Assembly: GCA_040255445.1 (NCBI GenBank)
Contig: JBDZUZ010000153.1
Coordinates: 1 to 9,214 of the forward strand
Length of the DNA: 9,214 bases
Direction: 5' to 3'
Source: JBDZUZ01 sp040255445
GTDB taxonomy: Bacteria > Planctomycetota > Phycisphaerae > Phycisphaerales > UBA1924
This document shows, one piece after another, positions 5,766 to 9,214 of the stretch. A program made the position numbers and the translations under genes. The notes below the pieces were generated by a model, which saw nothing but the letters and a program-made list of their open reading frames with translations, ran no database searches and was not told where the DNA came from. Positions within the stretch are counted from its first letter, which is position 1; each line of letters opens with the position of its first letter.

Positions 5766-6731
5766 ATGAACCGGACCCGCCAGAAAATCTCGCCAGAACA
5801 CCTCTTTGTTTCAAGTCGCATGGGCCATCCCCCGTGCCCGGGATCCGGTTTCGGCAAGACGTGCGCCATCGGGGTGCTCGCGGCCCTCGCGCTGACCCTT
5901 GTCACCACCGGATGCGGGGGTGGCGGCGCGGCCTCCTCAAGCTCATCCCGGTCCGAGTCGGCCCTCGCCGAGGAGGGCTCGGCGGTCTTCGCCCCCGCCG
6001 GACGCGCGCCATCTGGATCGGCGCAAGCGGCCGATGCCCGCTGGTCGATCGTCCTTGCCAGCGTCCCCGTCGAAGACGCCCAGCGCGCCCGCGAACTCCT
6101 GCAGCAGGTCCGCACCACCGGCCAGCTACCCGAGGCCCAGCTCGAACCCCGCGGCAAGGTCGCCGCCATCACCTACGGCTCGTACACAGGCCCCGATGAC
6201 CCCGCCGCGGCCCGAGATCTCGAACGCCTCCGCGCCCTGGTCGTTGATGGAGCCCGCCCGTACGTCGGCGCCCTCCTCTCGCCCCCGGCCTTCGAGAACC
6301 TCAAGGGCTCGATCCCCGAGTATGACCTCACCAACGTCCGCGCCGCCCGCGGCCCCAGCGCGAAGTACACACTCGAGATCGGCGTCTACACCCGCACCGA
6401 CGGCCGCCAGCCCAGCGAGTCGGATCTACGAGAGATCCGCCGCGCCGCCGAGCAGGCCGCGATCGCATTGCGTCGAGAGGGCGAAGAAGCCTTCTACTAC
6501 CACGGCCCCTCGACCAGCAGCGTCACCGTCGGCGTCTTCGCGCCCAGCGAATACGAGATCCCCACGCGCGAGCGGGCAACGGTCGTGAACGCCATCCCGC
6601 GCGCCGGCCCCCGCGTGATCCTGCTGCGCGAAAAGTACCCGCAGCTCCTGATCAACGGCGCGGGCGGCAAAGTGGGCCGCAAAGGCAGCGGCACGAAGCT
6701 GACCGAGAGCCGGCTGGTCGAGATCCCGTAA
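5766..6731 (+). CDS. Predicted lipoprotein with two SPOR-like modules
   Basis: The 321-aa protein has an N-terminal export signal: a positively charged start, a hydrophobic core (AIGVLAALALTLV, 34-46) and VTTGC with Cys50 as the likely lipidated residue, then a Gly/Ser-rich linker. Thr at -3 is not the classical lipobox residue. Residues 93-156 (RWSIVLASVPVEDAQRARELLQQV ... AAITYGSYTGPDDPAAARDLERLR) and 201-262 (YTLEIGVYT ... AAEQAAIALRREGEEAFYYHG ... VTVGVFAPSEYE) each read as strand, helix, strand, then 'vGxf' and helix, like a SPOR domain. SPOR domains bind denuded peptidoglycan glycan strands. The C-terminal 50 residues (REKYPQLLINGAGG ... SRLVEIP) are a separate basic tail. The start is uncertain: ATG 5766 has no Shine-Dalgarno but a -10-like TAGAAC 8 nt upstream, and ATG 5820 would still keep the signal peptide. 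Existence as a gene is secure; the SPOR reading is by eye. Confidence 0.78.
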   Translation: MNRTRQKISPEHLFVSSRMGHPPCPGSGFGKTCAIGVLAALALTLVTTGCGGGGAASSSSSRSESALAEEGSAVFAPAGRAPSGSAQAADARWSIVLASVPVEDAQRARELLQQVRTTGQLPEAQLEPRGKVAAITYGSYTGPDDPAAARDLERLRALVVDGARPYVGALLSPPAFENLKGSIPEYDLTNVRAARGPSAKYTLEIGVYTRTDGRQPSESDLREIRRAAEQAAIALRREGEEAFYYHGPSTSSVTVGVFAPSEYEIPTRERATVVNAIPRAGPRVILLREKYPQLLINGAGGKVGRKGSGTKLTESRLVEIP

Positions 6732-6937
6732 CGCGGAAGAGCCGATCCGCGCGAGCGGTCGGTTGTATCCGCCGAACGCTCGCACCATCGCACTCCCCCC
6801 GATCGCCGCTAGTGCCGACGCCGCAAGGTGCCTGGCAGCGATCGCGACGCTCCAATCCGTCGCCGCGCCAGCAGGCAGTCCGGCCCGTGTCCACCTGGCG
6901 GCGCGGTACGCTGTCCGATCACCGGACCTCGCCAACT
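6732..6937 (+). other. 206-bp spacer before the zinc-ribbon membrane gene
   Basis: After the lipoprotein stop, CGCGGA/TCCGCG (6732-6737 and 6746-6751) can form a 6-bp stem with an 8-nt loop and no T-run, a weak terminator candidate. Before the next gene, TACGCT (6907-6912) is a possible -10 with no recognisable -35. A 5-bp hairpin GTCCG/CGGAC (6913-6917 and 6923-6927) lies between it and the ATG at 6938. I see no gene in the rest of the spacer. Confidence 0.25.
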
Positions 6938-7555
6938 ATGCCCCGCCTCCGCATCATCATCATCGTCTTCATCCTTCTCCTCGCTGGCGGCATCACCACC
7001 ATCGCCATCGCGGCAGTGTGCGCAGTCACGCCCACCCAGCGACCATTGAAGTCACAATTCGAAGAAGCCCCCTGGCCAGCATTCGTTGCGGATCCCCCGG
7101 CGCAGCCGGCCATGTCCGGCGAGATCCGCGGCATCGGCATTGACACCATCGACTGGATCGCCTCCACCAATAGCAGCGGCACCTGGGTGATCTACAAGCG
7201 CTCCACCGTCGGACTGCCCTTCCGCTGCTTCTCGGGTGAGTGGGGCTGGGAGAGCGATCCTAAGGCCGGACACACTTGGCTTCACTGGCGCACCGCAATC
7301 GTGAATCCAACCAACTTCACCCGCAGCGACGCCTACTACGCCGAAGTCCTCCCCTACGGCCCCATCTGGCCCGCACTCATCGCCAACACACTCATCTACG
7401 CCGCCGCACTCTTCGCCCTCACCGCCGCCCTCCGCACCGGTGTGCGCCGCGCCCGCGTAAAGCTCCGCCTCCGCCGCGGCCGCTGCATCGCCTGCGGTTA
7501 CGCCGTCCGCGCACTCCCCACCTGCCCCGAGTGCGGCCAGATCCGACCGGAGTGA
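6938..7555 (+). CDS. Two-helix inner-membrane protein with C-terminal zinc ribbon
   Basis: From the ATG at 6938 the protein has 205 aa. MPRLR is followed by a very hydrophobic helix (6-29), a polar region of about 115 residues rich in Trp (30-143), a second helix (145-165), a strongly basic stretch (RTGVRRARVKLRLRRGR, 166-182) and a zinc ribbon, CIACGY...CPECG, with Cys183, 186, 196 and 199. Positive charges before helix 1 and after helix 2 place both ends in the cytoplasm and the Trp-rich part outside. The CxxCGY-x-x-R-x-LP-x-CPECG ending is a module I associate with many uncharacterised planctomycete membrane proteins; its function is unknown. The ATG is chosen because the upstream in-frame part (an alternative GTG is at 6812) is polar and lacks protein-like character. 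There is no clear Shine-Dalgarno. It converges on the DUF899 gene. Confidence 0.75.
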   Translation: MPRLRIIIIVFILLLAGGITTIAIAAVCAVTPTQRPLKSQFEEAPWPAFVADPPAQPAMSGEIRGIGIDTIDWIASTNSSGTWVIYKRSTVGLPFRCFSGEWGWESDPKAGHTWLHWRTAIVNPTNFTRSDAYYAEVLPYGPIWPALIANTLIYAAALFALTAALRTGVRRARVKLRLRRGRCIACGYAVRALPTCPECGQIRPE

Positions 7556-7599
7556 GCGCCTCAGAGTGATCAGCCTGACCCCGACCCGCGCTCACTCCG
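7548..7599. terminator. 12-bp inverted repeat holding the stop codons of both convergent genes
   Basis: CGGAGTGAGCGC (7548-7559) and its exact reverse complement (7588-7599) flank a 28-nt centre. The left arm contains the TGA of the zinc-ribbon gene (7553-7555) and the right arm the minus-strand TGA of the DUF899 gene (7594-7592), so both genes end with the same 12 bases. The stem could act as a bidirectional terminator. There are no T-runs, so termination is inferred from position. Confidence 0.6.
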
Positions 7600-8188
7600 C
7601 CACGTTCTTCCCCCCATCATCCAACGTCCCCGGCCGCTTCCAATACGAGTACTGCGGCGTCCAGTCCTCCCACCCTCTGCCCGCCAGCGACAGGATGTGC
7701 CAGAGCGGCGAGTACAGATCCCCCGGCCCAAACCCCGTCGCGTTCTTCCGGAAGATCTCCTCCCCACGGCGCTCGTAACACACCATCCCGGGCATGTTGT
7801 CCTCCCCCGGATCAACACTCTGCTCGCGGATGTACTCCCCGCCCCCGTGCGACGCCATCCGAAACCGCCACCCCCGCGCGTTCGCAAACGCACGCTGCAC
7901 CTCCGGCGGATCCTTCGTCAGCACCACGAAGGCAAACTCGCTCTCGATGTGCGGCACCAAGCCCGCAAAGCCATCCGCCCACAACGTGCAGTACCGGCAC
8001 CCCTGCCCCATGTTGTGCAACGCAAACAGAATCGTCTTCTCGCCAAACAACTGCCGCAGCGTCACCGGTCCTGCCACCGTCTCAAACGTGTAGTTCTTCA
8101 CCGGCGTCCCCGCCGCGGCCTTCCGCAGCGCGATCAGCCGCTCCACCCGCTCCGCAATCTCCCGCTCGATCGTCTGAATCTCGTTCAT
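7592..8188 (-). CDS. DUF899-type thioredoxin-fold protein
   Basis: The 198-aa protein has a short helical N-terminus, then VKNYTFETVAGPVTLRQLFGEKTILFALHNM (30-60), GQGCRYCTLWADGFAGLVPHIE (61-82) and FAFVVLTKDPPEVQRAFANARGWRFRMASHGGGEYI (86-120). That order of motifs (NYTF, H-x-M, CxxC-WADG, GW-F) is typical of the DUF899/AhpC-like thioredoxin-fold family. Cys64 and Cys67 form a CxxC redox pair, so a dithiol oxidoreductase activity is plausible. The partner is unknown and no member function is established to my knowledge. There is no signal peptide, so it should be cytoplasmic. AAGGAG lies 7 nt before the ATG at 8188; a GTG one codon upstream would be only 4 nt from it, so ATG is preferred. 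TAGGAT on the minus strand (8221-8216) could be the -10, giving a leader of about 20 nt. Confidence 0.85.
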   Translation of the reverse strand: MNEIQTIEREIAERVERLIALRKAAAGTPVKNYTFETVAGPVTLRQLFGEKTILFALHNMGQGCRYCTLWADGFAGLVPHIESEFAFVVLTKDPPEVQRAFANARGWRFRMASHGGGEYIREQSVDPGEDNMPGMVCYERRGEEIFRKNATGFGPGDLYSPLWHILSLAGRGWEDWTPQYSYWKRPGTLDDGGKNVAE

Positions 8189-8342
8189 CACAGATCTCCT
8201 TCCGTGCGCTCCGCCATCCTACCGCGAGCGTCCCGCTTCCCCGCCCGGTCCGCGCCAGCCCACCCGCGAGCGCCGTCGCACTCCCCGCGCTCACCCCCGC
8301 TCCCCGCAAGAACGCTCACCCGCCCCTGCCCGCTATCCCTGC

Positions 8343-8360
8343 AGCCCGCTTCAGCGGGCT
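8343..8360. repeat. REP-like palindrome 1 (7-bp stem, TTCA loop)
   Basis: AGCCCGC-TTCA-GCGGGCT is a perfect 7-bp stem around TTCA, 8 bp if the outer T and A of the loop are allowed to pair. It is the first of three copies with the same layout within 110 bp. Confidence 0.75.
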
Positions 8361-8374
8361 TGCTCGCTCGTAGG

Positions 8375-8392
8375 CCAGGCCTTCAGGCCTGG
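8375..8392. repeat. REP-like palindrome 2 (7-bp stem, TTCA loop)
   Basis: CCAGGCC-TTCA-GGCCTGG has a different stem sequence from copy 1 but the same 7-4-7 layout and the same TTCA loop. It is preceded by CGTAGGC, which recurs at 8414-8420 upstream of copy 3. Confidence 0.75.
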
Positions 8393-8433
8393 TTGCGGAA
8401 CCGCGTCGCGACCCGTAGGCAACCTCTCTCCTC

Positions 8434-8451
8434 AGCCCGTTTCAACGGGCT
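8434..8451. repeat. REP-like palindrome 3 (7-bp stem, TTCA loop)
   Basis: AGCCCGT-TTCA-ACGGGCT differs from copy 1 at one stem position, and the change is compensated on the other arm (C-G to T-A), so pairing is kept. It lies about 100 bp before the promoter of the right-edge gene. Confidence 0.75.
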
Positions 8452-8552
8452 TCCACCCACCTCGCGCCCAAACCCGCCTTCAGGCACACCCCTCCCAACC
8501 ACAGATCCCCCAAGCACTTCCGTCCTATCCAAACAAAATCCAGAATAGGGAC

Positions 8553-8581
8553 TTGTCAGGGTCGTGAGAGCACCGTACATT
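8553..8581 (+). promoter_or_regulatory. Sigma-70-type promoter of the right-edge gene
   Basis: TTGTCA (8553-8558, 5 of 6 to consensus), a 17-bp spacer and TACATT (8576-8581, 4 of 6) form the best promoter in the window. The sequence just upstream is A/T-rich for this genome, like an UP element. The -10 ends 8 nt before the ATG at 8590, so the transcript would begin at or within 1-2 nt of the start codon. Confidence 0.65.
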
Positions 8582-8589
8582 GTCCGCAC

Positions 8590-9214
8590 ATGACCCCGGC
8601 GTCCCCTCCCAATCCGACCGCCCACGCCGAAGCCGCGGCCGCCTCATCGATCGATGCCGGCAGCACCCCAAAACTCGACCGCGACCTCGACCGCGACCTC
8701 GACCGCGAACTCGCCCGCCTCCAACACACCCTCGCTACCACCACCGACCCCACCCTCCGCCGCCGCGCCGCCGCCCGCTACCTCCGCGCGTACAACCGAA
8801 CCCAACCGCAGCCCGCCGCAGTGCGAGAGCCGCTCCGTGCCACGGGCTCGCTCTGCTCTGAGAGCGCGCCCGTGTCTACGCCTTCTACCTCCACTCCCCG
8901 TGCCATCACGGTCGACGCTGCGAACCCGCCATCACTTCAACCGCCCGCCGCCCACCGTGACGGTCCCGCCGTAACAAATGCGCCTGGCCCCGCGCCAGCA
9001 CCATCCCCGGCCTGCACCACAGCGCCATCCCAGACCACCACCCGCGATCACCGCATCACCGCGCGCCGCCTTCGCGCCATCACCCAAAGCCCGGCAACCC
9101 GCCGAACCCGCGGCGTGATCAACCTCTCCCTCCACCGCCACATCCGCGCCGGCCCCGCCCCGCCGCCCCTCACGCCCGCGGCAACCCCCTCCCCCCGTCC
9201 CCGTACAATGCCCC
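8590..9214 (+). CDS. Pro/Thr/Ala-rich protein of unknown function, C-terminus cut by window edge
   Basis: From the ATG at 8590 the frame is open for 208 codons to the window edge. Codons end mostly in C or G as in the other genes, and a good promoter sits directly in front. The N-terminus (MTPASPPNPTAHAEAAAASS) is low-complexity. Residues 29-70 look like a charged helix: LDRDLDRDLDRELARLQHTL, then TDPTLRRRAAARYLRAYNR. The first part is a four-residue tandem repeat. From about residue 75 it becomes Pro/Ser/Thr-rich and unstructured, ending in an Arg-rich segment (RDHRITARRLRAITQSPATRRTRG). No signal peptide or known domain is seen. There is no Shine-Dalgarno, which fits a leaderless mRNA. I do not recognise the family. 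The low-complexity second half could also be a drifting or non-coding region; the first 75 residues are the best supported. Confidence 0.55.
   Translation, partial: MTPASPPNPTAHAEAAAASSIDAGSTPKLDRDLDRDLDRELARLQHTLATTTDPTLRRRAAARYLRAYNRTQPQPAAVREPLRATGSLCSESAPVSTPSTSTPRAITVDAANPPSLQPPAAHRDGPAVTNAPGPAPAPSPACTTAPSQTTTRDHRITARRLRAITQSPATRRTRGVINLSLHRHIRAGPAPPPLTPAATPSPRPRTMP
8674..8709 (+). repeat. 12-bp tandem repeat encoding LDRD units
   Basis: CTCGACCGCGAC occurs three times in a row, the third copy ending in A instead of C. The unit keeps the reading frame and encodes LDRD, LDRD, LDRE, so copy number changes would lengthen the charged helix of the right-edge protein by four residues at a time. 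Confidence 0.85.
8841..8874. repeat. Long palindrome inside the right-edge gene
   Basis: CACGGGCTCGCTCT (8841-8854) pairs with AGAGCGCGCCCGTG (8861-8874) at 13 of 14 positions around a 6-nt loop. The single mismatch is T8848 against C8867. It marks the switch from the helix-like part to the Pro/Ser/Thr-rich part of the gene and looks like a small inserted palindromic element read through in frame. Confidence 0.7.

Larger units (their letters stand above)
8189..8589. other. 401-bp spacer: low-complexity C-rich part, palindrome cluster, then promoter
   Basis: Between the divergent DUF899 gene and the right-edge gene, 8222-8340 is C-rich (CCCGC/GCTCC-type) and shows no coding pattern. 8343-8451 holds three palindromes of one design. 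8520-8552 is notably A/T-richer than the rest and leads into a promoter. Frames here on both strands are Arg/Pro-rich shadows, so I call no gene. Confidence 0.6.

Noticed and set aside
5582..6172. 196-aa minus-strand frame opposite the start of the lipoprotein gene
   Set aside because: It has no recognisable domain and covers the divergent promoter region. The plus-strand protein has a signal peptide and two related modules.
8343..8451. CRISPR array
   Set aside because: The three palindromes have different stem sequences and uneven spacing (14 and 41 bp between copies), with no repeated direct-repeat unit and no cas genes nearby.
8189..8589. Possible small genes or RNA genes in the 401-bp spacer
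   Set aside because: Frames are Arg/Pro-rich shadows with no ribosome binding site. The palindromes are separate short hairpins, not a tRNA or riboswitch fold.

Overview
The window is GC-rich bacterial chromosome with nine recognisable protein genes: seven complete and two cut by the window edges. It most resembles a free-living, probably flagellated planctomycete, perhaps from the Phycisphaerae. The pointers are high GC with C/G-ending codons, a membrane protein ending in a CxxCGY...CPECG zinc ribbon (a module I associate with planctomycetes), a FlgM-like protein, and 8-bp tandem repeats plus GC-rich palindromes between genes. The lineage is an inference; no marker gene is present.

Layout. 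1-450 (minus): a secreted protein of unknown function, cut by the left edge. 451-673: a spacer with two different 8-bp tandem-repeat tracts. 674-1816 (minus): a NIF3-family protein with a PII-like insert, divergent from 1892-2923 (plus), IspE of the MEP isoprenoid pathway. 3073-4077 and 4097-5176 (plus): a ROK-family sugar kinase and an exported M28 metallopeptidase, 19 bp apart and probably co-transcribed. 5233-5535 (minus): a FlgM-like anti-sigma factor, convergent with the peptidase and divergent from 5766-6731 (plus), a predicted lipoprotein with two SPOR-like modules. 6938-7555 (plus): a two-helix membrane protein with a cytoplasmic zinc ribbon, convergent with 7592-8188 (minus), a DUF899-type thioredoxin-fold protein. 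8189-8589: a spacer with three look-alike palindromes and the best promoter in the window. 8590-9214 (plus): a Pro/Thr/Ala-rich protein of unknown function, cut by the right edge.

The genes do not form one pathway. IspE (isoprenoid precursors), the ROK kinase (sugar phosphorylation), the peptidase, NIF3 and FlgM are housekeeping-type genes in short units. I see no transposase, phage gene, CRISPR array, tRNA, rRNA or toxin-antitoxin pair, and I did not find a clearly new multi-gene system.

The most unusual features lie in the non-coding and regulatory layer. Several genes lack a Shine-Dalgarno and have a -10-like hexamer 6-8 nt before the start codon, suggesting leaderless mRNAs. A convergent gene pair ends inside the two arms of one 12-bp inverted repeat. 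Three palindromes share a 7 bp-TTCA-7 bp plan, and the 8-bp tandem tracts sit side by side downstream of the NIF3 gene.
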